A DNA stretch of 14,620 bases from Actinomycetes bacterium (GTDB lineage: Bacteria > Actinomycetota > Acidimicrobiia > Acidimicrobiales > Palsa-688): the NCBI GenBank assembly GCA_021808425.1, contig JAKBBS010000078.1, forward strand, positions 1 to 14,620. The letters run 5' to 3'. The stretch's first letter is position 1, and every line of letters begins with the position of its first letter. Of this stretch, positions 1 to 5,889 are shown one piece after another. A program made the position numbers and the translations under genes. The notes beneath the pieces were generated by a model. That model was not told the DNA's origin. It searched no databases and worked only from the letters and a program-made list of their open reading frames with translations.

Positions 1-266
1 GCGGCGGCATGTTCGGCGAGCAAACCTTCGAGTCGGTGGTGAGCCGCCTGCTCTGCAGCGACACCCTCTACCACACGTGGGATCTCGCCCGGGCGACAGG
101 CCAGGACGAGGAGCTCGACCAGGATGCGGTAGAGAAGTCCTTGGAGTTTCTGACTCCGATGGACGAGGCGATCCGACGTCCCGGCGGTTTCGCCCCGAAA
201 CTCGAGCCCGGCCCGGACGCCGCCCTGCAGACGCGCTGGCTCAACTTCGGCGGCCGCTCAGCCTGA
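1..266 (+). CDS. C-terminal part of a TIGR03086-like, DinB-fold (mycothiol-dependent metal-binding) protein, cut by the window edge
   Basis: An open frame enters from the left edge (codons in phase with position 3) and stops at 264-266, leaving about 87 residues. The segment LYHTWDLARATGQDEELD, followed by a short helix and a tail ending RWLNFGGRSA, matches my recall of the end of actinobacterial TIGR03086 proteins, relatives of mycothiol-dependent maleylpyruvate isomerase with a DinB four-helix fold. The metal-binding His in the 'HTWDLA' helix is present. Other ligands would lie upstream and cannot be checked. The substrate is unknown for most members. It converges on pcaJ with a 73-base gap and need not belong to the aromatic pathway. 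Family assignment is fairly sure, function is not. Confidence 0.7.
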   Translation, partial: GGMFGEQTFESVVSRLLCSDTLYHTWDLARATGQDEELDQDAVEKSLEFLTPMDEAIRRPGGFAPKLEPGPDAALQTRWLNFGGRSA

Positions 267-294
267 CGGGGCTGACAGGGCAAGCTTTGGCCAT

Positions 295-308
295 CCCGGG
301 TCACCGGG
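295..308. terminator. Weak hairpin between convergent genes
   Basis: CCCGG-GTCA-CCGGG forms a 5-bp stem in the 73-base gap where the DinB-type gene and pcaJ converge. There is no T-tract on either side. Its only support as a terminator is its position, so this is a weak call. Confidence 0.2.
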
Positions 309-339
309 CGCCTGGGTGTGGGGTGCGGTTCCAGACACC

Positions 340-975
340 TCAAGCGACGACGTCCACCTCGAGGCTTTCGGCAAGCTCATCGACGGACGTTCCGAAGGTT
401 CCCTTGACGACGATCCCGTTTGGCGTCAGGTGGAACACCGCCCGCTCGGTGTAGACGCGGCTGACACAGCCCACTCCCGTGAGCGGGTAGGTGCATTTCC
501 GCACGAGTTTTGGGGTGCCGTCCTTGGTGAAAAGGGTCATCATCACGAAGACTTCCTTCGCGCCGGCGGCCAGGTCCATCGCGCCGCCCACAGCGGGGAT
601 CGCGTCGGGTTCGCCCGTATGCCAGTTCGCAAGGTCCCCGGCGGCAGAGACCTGGAATGCGCCCATGACGCAGATATCGAGGTGGCCCCCGCGCATGATC
701 GCGAACGAATCCGCATGGTGAAAGTAGGCCGCGCCGGGCAGCTCGGTTACCGCGATCTTGCCAGCGTTGACCAGGTCCGGGTCGACTTCGTCGCCTTCGG
801 CCTGCGGGCCCATCCCCAACATTCCGTTCTCGGTGTGAAGGACGACATGCTGGTCGGCTGTCAGGTAGTCGCTCACGAGGGTCGGCTGGCCGATCCCAAG
901 GTTGACATACGAGCCGGCCGGGATGTCGCGGGCGACCATCTGCGCCATCTCCGAGCGGGTGAGGTAGCCGCTCAT
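340..975 (-). CDS. pcaJ: 3-oxoadipate CoA-transferase, beta subunit
   Basis: A 211-residue protein of normal length for the beta subunit of succinyl-CoA:3-oxoadipate CoA-transferase. With PcaI it transfers CoA from succinyl-CoA to 3-oxoadipate, the penultimate step of the beta-ketoadipate pathway in the cytoplasm. The N-terminal glycine loop GIGQPTLV (residues 27-34) and the motif HTENGMLGMGP, whose Glu49 should be the catalytic glutamate forming the CoA thioester, are intact. The ATG start overlaps the pcaI stop by 4 bases (972-975), implying coupled translation and equal subunit supply. It is the last gene of the pcaHGFIJ run. The related acetoacetate CoA-transferases (ScoB) look similar, and the pca neighbours favour PcaJ. 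Confidence 0.92.
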   Translation of the reverse strand: MSGYLTRSEMAQMVARDIPAGSYVNLGIGQPTLVSDYLTADQHVVLHTENGMLGMGPQAEGDEVDPDLVNAGKIAVTELPGAAYFHHADSFAIMRGGHLDICVMGAFQVSAAGDLANWHTGEPDAIPAVGGAMDLAAGAKEVFVMMTLFTKDGTPKLVRKCTYPLTGVGCVSRVYTERAVFHLTPNGIVVKGTFGTSVDELAESLEVDVVA

Positions 976-1679
976 GCCGACGCTCCGAGGTGGCCGGCTA
1001 AGCCGGCAGCGACCTTGCGCCGCTCGGCTACGACGACCCGATCCACGAAGATGCCGGGCGTGACAACAATTTCGGGATCGAGGGAGCCGATCGCCACGAT
1101 GCGGTCCACCTCGACGATGGTCGTAGTCGCCGCAGTAGCCATCACCGGCCCGAAGTTCCGGCCGGTCTTGCGGTACACGAGGTTGCCCATCCCGTCAGAC
1201 AGGTGCGCCCTGATCAGTGCGACGTCGCCATGGATCGGATACTCGAGGACGTACTGCCTGCCGTCGATGGTGCGGACCTCCTTTCCGGCGGCGAGCGGCG
1301 TCCCGGCACCCGTCGGGGTGTAGAACGCCCCGATCCCCGCCCCGCCGGCCCGGATGCGTTCTGCCAGGGTGCCCTGGGGTACGAGTTCCAGTTCGATCTT
1401 CCCGGCCCGGTACAACCCGTCGAAGATCCACGAGTCGACCTGGCGGGGATAGGAGCAGATTATCTTCCGTACCCGCCCCGCACCGAGGAGTGCGGCGAGG
1501 CCCGTGTCGCCGTTTCCGGCGTTGTTGTTGACGACGGTAAGGTCGCCAGCGTCGCAGCGCACAAGCGCGTCTACGAGAGCAAAGGGAAGTCCGGCTTCGC
1601 CGAAGCCTCCGATTAGCACCGTCGAGCCGTCCTTGAGGTCGCTTACCGCTGCGTCAGGGTCACTTGGCAGTTCGATCAT
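972..1679 (-). CDS. pcaI: 3-oxoadipate CoA-transferase, alpha subunit
   Basis: A 235-residue protein, the usual size for the alpha subunit. It shows the glycine-rich motif IGGFGEAGLP (about residues 23-32), NNNAGNGDTGLAALL (about residues 51-65) and the family stretch YPRQVDSWIFDGLY. It pairs with PcaJ to activate 3-oxoadipate to 3-oxoadipyl-CoA. The ATG start overlaps the stop of the broken pcaF by 4 bases (AATGA at 1676-1679) and the stop overlaps the pcaJ start. If pcaI depends on coupling to pcaF, the early stop that the pcaF frameshift creates (near 1912) could reduce its translation, because ribosomes from the pcaF start end about 230 bases upstream. That is inference. The sequence itself shows no damage. 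Confidence 0.92.
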   Translation of the reverse strand: MIELPSDPDAAVSDLKDGSTVLIGGFGEAGLPFALVDALVRCDAGDLTVVNNNAGNGDTGLAALLGAGRVRKIICSYPRQVDSWIFDGLYRAGKIELELVPQGTLAERIRAGGAGIGAFYTPTGAGTPLAAGKEVRTIDGRQYVLEYPIHGDVALIRAHLSDGMGNLVYRKTGRNFGPVMATAATTTIVEVDRIVAIGSLDPEIVVTPGIFVDRVVVAERRKVAAGLAGHLGASA

Positions 1680-2289
1680 TCGAGATTCTCCAATACCACG
1701 GCCAGTCCCTGGCCTACACCTGTGCAGATAGCGGCGACACCGAAGCGTGCTCGTCGTTCGCGAAGCACCGCTGTGAGTGTACCCAGGATGCGGCCGCCTG
1801 ACGCGCCGAGTGGATGACCGATTGCTATCGCGCCACCCCGCGTGTTGACTATGTCGGAATCGATCGGCCAGGCGTCAACGCACGCAAGGGACTGCACGGC
1901 GAACGCCTCGTTCAGCTCGACCGCTCCGACGTCGCTCCAGCCGATCCCCGCGCGCTCCAGCCGAGGGTCGTCGACACGAGGGTCTCGTTCCCGGCAGGAA
2001 AACCCATCGCAGGCTTGGGAAGCACCCACGGGGCGCGAGTCATGGACTCGACTCCGCCGGCGATCACCACCTGCGCGTCGCCGGTCGCCACCAAGCGCGA
2101 TGCGATCATCGCTGCGTCAAGGCTGGAGCCGCACAGCCTGTTGACCGTGAAGCCGGGGACGCTGACAGGAAGCCCCGCGAGCAGCGCCTTTATTACCGTT
2201 GCACCGAGATCGTCGGGCCTAACTGCGCCGAGAGCCCCGGCGAACCTGCCGAATGGTGTGCGTACCGAGCTATAGACAAACGCTTTCAA
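1676..2289 (-). pseudogene. pcaF: Broken 3-oxoadipyl-CoA thiolase with two internal deletions and a frameshift
   Basis: The two ends of a PcaF-type thiolase lie in different frames. The front part runs from a TTG at 2289 (VRTPFGRFAGAL, then TVNRLCGSS with the acylated Cys53, then GFPAGNETLVSTTLGW) and continues out of frame to a stop near 1912. The back part is in the next frame, from about 1960 to 1676, with VELNEAF, the His motif AIGHPLGASGGR and the second cysteine in CTGVGQG. Full PcaF is about 400 residues with its first active cysteine near 90. Here that cysteine is at 53, so about 37 codons are gone at the 'ALLAGLP' junction (about 2176-2187). At 1957-1963 about 160 more are gone with a frame change. 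The remainder is about 204 codons and cannot fold as a thiolase. Lengths lost are estimated from family knowledge. A collapsed assembly is the main alternative. Confidence 0.88.
1934..1964. repeat. 11-bp direct repeat at the pcaF deletion junction
   Basis: GCTCCAGCCGA occurs at 1934-1944 and again at 1954-1964. The frame change of pcaF lies in the second copy. On the coding strand the front part ends CTCGGCTGG (Leu-Gly-Trp) and the back part would begin CGGCTGGAGCGC (Arg-Leu-Glu-Arg), so CGGCTGG could have served as microhomology for the deletion. Confidence 0.6.
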
Positions 2290-2322
2290 CGTGACGCCGA
2301 TCGAAGCGATCGCAACCTACGA

Positions 2323-2853
2323 TCAGTCACTTGTGCTGTCGAATCCTAGAAACACGGTCTCGTCGGCTCCCTGCAACTTGATGTCGAAAATCAAGCTCGA
2401 ACCTTCCTCGCGCGCGATTAGTGTCCGTCGCCGGTCTTCGGGCAGCGACGACAGCAGCCCGTCCGGGGGGTACCCGGGGAGGTAGGCCCGGGTGAAAAGG
2501 CGGTGCAGCAAGCCGCGGGCGAACACGGTAACAGCGATGAACGGCGCTTCGCCTCCCGGTCGCAGTGTCGAAAACGAGTACCGGCCGGAGTTGTCGGATG
2601 CGGCGCGACCCCACCCGGTGAAGGTGAAGCCGTCCCTGCGAAGAGATCCCGCCTTCGCCACGACACGCCCGTCGGAGTCCGGCTGCCATATCTCGATCAA
2701 CGCGTCGGGGACAGCAACTCCGTCCCCGTCCAAGACGAGCCCGCTGAACTGCACTGCGTCCGGGTGGCCGGGCGGGACAAGCTGCGAATCACCTGCGTAG
2801 GGAAGTGCGAATCCGAAGAACGGCCCGATCGTCTGGCCGGGGGTCTCTATCAC
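2323..2853 (-). CDS. pcaG: Protocatechuate 3,4-dioxygenase, alpha subunit
   Basis: A 176-residue intradiol dioxygenase alpha chain, slightly shorter than the roughly 185-200 usual. It begins TPGQTIGPFFGFALPY and has the family blocks VPDALIEIWQPD, GWGRAASDNSGRYSF and VFARGLLHRLFTRAYLP. It lacks the Tyr/His iron ligands found in PcaH, as expected, since the alpha subunit shapes the active site without binding iron. With PcaH it opens the protocatechuate ring to 3-carboxymuconate using oxygen. The GTG start at 2853 overlaps the pcaH stop (GTGA, 2850-2853). A 33-base gap separates it from pcaF downstream. The variable loop before DGLLSSLPEDRR looks short but the domain is complete. Confidence 0.93.
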   Translation of the reverse strand: MIETPGQTIGPFFGFALPYAGDSQLVPPGHPDAVQFSGLVLDGDGVAVPDALIEIWQPDSDGRVVAKAGSLRRDGFTFTGWGRAASDNSGRYSFSTLRPGGEAPFIAVTVFARGLLHRLFTRAYLPGYPPDGLLSSLPEDRRRTLIAREEGSSLIFDIKLQGADETVFLGFDSTSD

Positions 2854-3614
2854 GGGTTCACCATCGGGGTTTCACCCACAACGATGTCCCAGCGGTAGCC
2901 GGTGTGCTCCTCGTGGGAACTCACATCGTGGTCGTAGGTCGCGACGATTCGCTCCCGTGAGCGGCGGTCGAGGACGGACTGGAATATCGGGTCGTAGTCG
3001 AAGAGGGGGTCTCCGGGAAAGTACATCTGCGTGATGAGTCGTTGGGTGAACGCCCGCCCGAACACCGAGAAGTGGATATGCGCCGGCCGCCAGGCATTGT
3101 GATGGTTGCGCCAGGGATACGGCCCCGGTTTGACGGTCGTGAAGCTGTAGCTGCCGTCCGCACCCGTCAGGCACCGTCCGACCCCCGTGAAATTCGGGTC
3201 GAGCGGAGCCGGGTGCCGATCGCGGATATGGATGTAGCGACCGGCCGCGTTAGCCTGCCACACCTCGACGAGTTGACCTGCGATCGGACGGCCGTCCGTG
3301 TCGAGCACACGCCCGGTGACGACTAGTCGCTCGCCGATCGGAGCACCGAGGTGCTGGACGGTCAAATCCGAGTCGAAAGGCCCGACATCTTGCTGGCCGA
3401 AGACAGGAGCGGTTCTCTCGATGAGCTCGGGGTCTGTTCGATACAGGTCGTTCGTCGGGCAGCGCTTCGCGCTGCTTCGATAGGGCGGGTAGTCGAGGCG
3501 GGGATGGGACTCTGGTTGCAAGCCCCGCTCGTAGCCGTCGGCGATTAGGGCTATCTCGGCGTTGATCGCTTCCTGACTTGCAACTTTTGCGCTTGACGGT
3601 GAAGTGTTCGCCAC
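2850..3614 (-). CDS. pcaH: Protocatechuate 3,4-dioxygenase, beta subunit (iron-binding)
   Basis: A 254-residue beta chain. The ferric iron ligands are all visible: Tyr127 (GRYIH), Tyr166 (GPYPW), His179 and His181 (RPAHIHFS), with catalytic Arg176. Their spacings (39, 13, 2) equal those of Pseudomonas Tyr408, Tyr447, His460 and His462. With PcaG it cleaves protocatechuate between the two hydroxyls. The open frame continues upstream to 3863, but that part is antisense to the IclR gene and does not resemble PcaH. I chose the GTG at 3614 because conserved sequence begins soon after it and because TACCAT lies exactly 7 bases upstream, a leaderless-type promoter. A GTG at 3632 is the alternative. 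It is the first gene of pcaHGFIJ. Confidence 0.93.
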   Translation of the reverse strand: MANTSPSSAKVASQEAINAEIALIADGYERGLQPESHPRLDYPPYRSSAKRCPTNDLYRTDPELIERTAPVFGQQDVGPFDSDLTVQHLGAPIGERLVVTGRVLDTDGRPIAGQLVEVWQANAAGRYIHIRDRHPAPLDPNFTGVGRCLTGADGSYSFTTVKPGPYPWRNHHNAWRPAHIHFSVFGRAFTQRLITQMYFPGDPLFDYDPIFQSVLDRRSRERIVATYDHDVSSHEEHTGYRWDIVVGETPMVNP

Positions 3615-3621
3615 GCCAGGA

Positions 3622-3627
3622 ATGGTA
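3622..3627 (-). promoter_or_regulatory. Probable -10 box of pcaH, leaderless layout
   Basis: On the minus strand TACCAT is followed by seven bases (TCCTGGC) and then the GTG start of pcaH at 3614. That spacing would put the transcript start on the start codon. No ribosome binding site lies between them. The same hexamer precedes pobA. A -35 match is weak (TGGCGC at 3645-3650). Confidence 0.5.
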
Positions 3628-3633
3628 GGCACC

Positions 3634-3645
3634 CAGGCTAGCCTG
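3634..3645. promoter_or_regulatory. 12-bp perfect palindrome in the pcaH-iclR gap, candidate operator
   Basis: CAGGCTAGCCTG is a perfect palindrome in the 70-base gap between the divergent pcaH and iclR genes. It sits just upstream of the proposed pcaH -10 box, within the -35/-10 interval, where a bound regulator would control pcaH. The IclR-type protein encoded next door is the natural candidate, but its gene is broken. The operator role is inferred from position and symmetry only. Confidence 0.4.
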
Positions 3646-3684
3646 CGCCACAGTTGGCTTCCGCTGAGTGAAAAACTATCTGTG

Positions 3685-4330
3685 ATGGCAGGGAACACGT
3701 CGAATCCGGGTGCGAGCGTCGCTGGCCGGATCTTCGCCCTACTCGACACCTTCGACGCCAGACATCGCTCGCAGCGCCTGAGCGATATCGCACGCCGCGC
3801 CGATATCCCCCTGCCGACAGCACACCGGCTCCTCCGAGACCTCCTCGAGTGGGGCGCGCTCACCCGTTCGGACAGCGGCGCCTACCAGATAGGCCGGAGG
3901 CTTTGGGACCTCGGGCTCCTAGCGGCGGTGAACACGGGGTTACGCGAGATAGCCGAGCCGTTCCTGCACGACATCTACGCCGCCACGCTCGCCACCGTTC
4001 ACATTGCTGTCCTCGACGGCCCGAATGCCTTGTACCTCGACCGGGTAGCGGGACACGCCTCGGTGCAAGTCGTGAGCAATGTTGGGACGCGGCTTCCGCT
4101 CCATTCGACCGGAGTAGGCAAAGTGCTCCTCGCTCACCAACGAAGAGATGACACTCGGCGCTTGCTCGATCGCCGTTCCGGTCCGGGACCATTCCGATCA
4201 GGTCATTGCCGCCCTCGGCATGGTGACTGCGAACCTGCGAAGAGACAAGCAGGCAAGCATCGGGGCTCTACAAGTGGCCGCCCAGGGTATCCGCCGCTCC
4301 ATGCTGTCACTGAGTGGAAGGCGGCTCTAG
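3685..4330 (+). pseudogene. Broken IclR-family regulator (PcaR/PobR-like), internal deletion with frameshift
   Basis: The frame from ATG 3685 encodes an IclR winged helix (about residues 10-75: SDIARRADIPLPTAHRLLRD) and the first half of the effector domain up to STGVGKVLLAHQ (residues 141-152, to 4140). From 4142 the continuation is in another frame (codon phase of 4148): EEMTLGACSIAVPVRD through RRSMLSLSGRRL, stopping at 4328-4330. An intact IclR protein has roughly 50 more residues between 'VLLAH' and 'EEMTLGACSIAVPVRD', so a deletion near 4138-4148 removed them and shifted the frame. IclR proteins beside pca/pob genes usually activate or repress them in response to protocatechuate, 3-oxoadipate or 4-hydroxybenzoate. 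The DNA-binding part could still be made, but the ligand domain would be incomplete. A GTG at 3682 is an alternative start. Confidence 0.85.
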
Positions 4331-4350
4331 TCAATACCGGCATGTCCGGC

Positions 4351-4356
4351 TACCAT
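4351..4356 (+). promoter_or_regulatory. Probable -10 box of pobA, leaderless layout
   Basis: TACCAT is followed by six bases (CACGGC) and then the pobA ATG at 4363. It is the same hexamer as at pcaH, at nearly the same distance, and is preceded in both by GGC or GCC. No Shine-Dalgarno motif is present. It suggests that pobA has its own promoter independent of the broken upstream gene. Confidence 0.45.
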
Positions 4357-4362
4357 CACGGC

Positions 4363-5535
4363 ATGCGCACCCAGGTGGCCATCATCGGCGCCGGCCCATC
4401 GGGACTGCTGCTCTCGCATCTCCTCGACGCAGAGGGTATAGAGGCGGTCGTCGTGGAGAGCCGTTCGGAGGAGTACGTGATCTCGCGCATAAGGGCCGGC
4501 GTTCTCGAAAGCGCGGTAGTCGACCTGCTCCGACAGGTCGGACTCGGAGAGCGACTCAGCAGGCAGGGTCTGGAGCACGGAGGGATCTACCTCCAATGGC
4601 CGGGGGAGCGCCACCATATCGACTTCGTAGACCTGATCGGACGCGGCGTTTGGGTTTACGGGCAGACCGAGCTCCAAAAGGACCTTGTCGCCGCACGCCG
4701 CTGCTCCGGCCAGCCAATCGACTACGAAGTCTCCGATACCGCAGTCAACGACATCGACACCGACCATCCATCAGTCACCTACACCGACAGGGACGGACAC
4801 CCGCGGCGAATCGACGCTGACGTCGTCGTGGGCTGCGACGGCTTCTACGGTCCGAGCCGGGAGGCGATACTGGGGCTTCGCTCCTGGGAGCGGACCTATC
4901 CATTTGCCTGGCTCGGAGTGCTCGCGAACGTCGCTCCGTCCACCGACGAACTGATATATGCATGGCACCCTGATGGCTTCGCGATGCACTCGATGCGCTC
5001 GCTCGCGGTAAGTCGACTCTACCTGCAGGTTGACCCCGACGACGACATCGCCAACTGGTCTGACGATCGAATATGGGAGTGCCTCGCACTCCGGCTCGGC
5101 CACGGCGAAGGCGACTGGCGTCTCACACGGGGCCCTATCACCGAGAAATCCATTCTGCCCATGCGGAGCCACGTTTCCTCGCCACTTCGCCATGGCCGTC
5201 TCTTCTTAGCCGGCGATGCCGGCCACATCGTCCCGCCGACAGGCGCTAAAGGACTCAACCTCGCAATCGCGGACGTCGCCTTGCTCGCCCCTGCGATCGC
5301 GGCGTTGCTCCGCAAGGGAGACAACGCTCTAACCGACAGCTATTCGGATACTGCGCTGCGTCGTGTCTGGCGCTGCACCCACTTCAGTTGGTGGATGACG
5401 ACCATGCTCCACCGCTTCGGTGATGACTTCGACGCGGAACTTCAACTCTCGCAGCTGCGCTGGGTGACGACGAGCCAGGCAGGTGCTCGGGGTCTCGCCG
5501 AGAACTACGCCGGGCTTCCCCTCGACCTACCTTGA
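4363..5535 (+). CDS. pobA: 4-hydroxybenzoate 3-monooxygenase
   Basis: A 390-residue group A flavoprotein matching Pseudomonas PobA from end to end. It hydroxylates 4-hydroxybenzoate to protocatechuate with FAD, NAD(P)H and oxygen, feeding PcaHG. Visible motifs are the FAD fold VAIIGAGPSG (5-14), RIRAGVLE (42-49), GCDGF, and GDAGHIVPPTGAKGLNLA. The substrate-contact residues known in Pseudomonas (Tyr201, Ser212, Arg214, Arg220, Tyr222, the Pro of PPTG, and the Tyr of ENYxGLP) all have counterparts. Positions 32-34, in the helix tied to coenzyme choice, read Glu-Ser-Arg instead of Glu-Arg-Gln. An ATG at 4342 is possible, but 4363 fits the family start MKTQVAIIG. The frame is open back into the damaged iclR, which I regard as an accident of the deletion there. 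Confidence 0.95.
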   Translation: MRTQVAIIGAGPSGLLLSHLLDAEGIEAVVVESRSEEYVISRIRAGVLESAVVDLLRQVGLGERLSRQGLEHGGIYLQWPGERHHIDFVDLIGRGVWVYGQTELQKDLVAARRCSGQPIDYEVSDTAVNDIDTDHPSVTYTDRDGHPRRIDADVVVGCDGFYGPSREAILGLRSWERTYPFAWLGVLANVAPSTDELIYAWHPDGFAMHSMRSLAVSRLYLQVDPDDDIANWSDDRIWECLALRLGHGEGDWRLTRGPITEKSILPMRSHVSSPLRHGRLFLAGDAGHIVPPTGAKGLNLAIADVALLAPAIAALLRKGDNALTDSYSDTALRRVWRCTHFSWWMTTMLHRFGDDFDAELQLSQLRWVTTSQAGARGLAENYAGLPLDLP

Positions 5536-5833
5536 ATCTGACCCAGGGGGAGGATCTGTACCTGTGTCCGACCGGATTCATCACAGCGGCTACGAGCCCG
5601 GAGGACACCGTGAGCGTTTCGTTACCCGCCCGGGGTCGTGGTAGTGGGTCTTAGTGTCAATAGATCCTCGATCCCCGATCACGATGCTCTCGCTCGAAGG
5701 TTGCTACCCCACTAGGCCCTGGCCGAACCTCAATCCTGAGTCCCCGAACGAGAACCCGATTGCCACACCGCGACTGCGCTAAGTCCGAGCTGCGGGCGCC
5801 GCGGCCGGTGTCACAAACGGATCCGCCCGACGT

Positions 5834-5847
5834 AGTTCGCCCGAACT
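5834..5847. promoter_or_regulatory. Inverted repeat upstream of the aldo/keto reductase gene, candidate operator
   Basis: AGTTCG-CC-CGAACT has perfect 6-bp arms around a 2-base centre, 42 bases upstream of the reductase ATG and just upstream of where its -35 element should be. A regulator site is plausible, but no regulator gene is adjacent. Confidence 0.3.
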
Positions 5848-5876
5848 GGAATGAGCGTTTTGCGTCCTCGTTCCGG

Positions 5877-5882
5877 TAGTTT
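5877..5882 (+). promoter_or_regulatory. Probable -10 box of the aldo/keto reductase gene, leaderless layout
   Basis: TAGTTT is followed by seven bases (GCCAAGT) and then ATG at 5890. It follows the TAnnnT-7-start pattern also seen at pcaH and the MerR-DICT gene. No ribosome binding site is present. Confidence 0.45.
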
Positions 5883-5889
5883 GCCAAGT

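Larger units (their letters stand above)
5536..5889. other. Gene-free stretch between pobA and the aldo/keto reductase gene
   Basis: I see no convincing coding sequence in these 354 bases. Short frames on either strand resemble nothing I recognise. The right end carries the reductase promoter and two inverted repeats: AGTTCG-CC-CGAACT (5834-5847) and GGAATGAG/CTCGTTCC (5848-5855 and 5867-5874, one mismatch). No clear terminator follows pobA. Confidence 0.6.

Noticed and set aside
316..1323. Long plus-strand frame opposite pcaIJ
   Set aside because: It is a shadow of the GC-rich minus-strand genes with no recognisable domain.
2850..3863. pcaH extended upstream to 3863
   Set aside because: The extra 83 residues are Arg/Ser-rich, unlike PcaH, and lie antisense to the iclR DNA-binding domain. 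A leaderless-type promoter and GTG at 3614 fit better.
3604..5535. A genuine 643-residue IclR-PobA fusion protein
   Set aside because: The 65-residue linker is the wrong-frame reading of the IclR C-terminus, whose correct frame is visible at 4142-4330. The fusion is a by-product of a frameshifting deletion.
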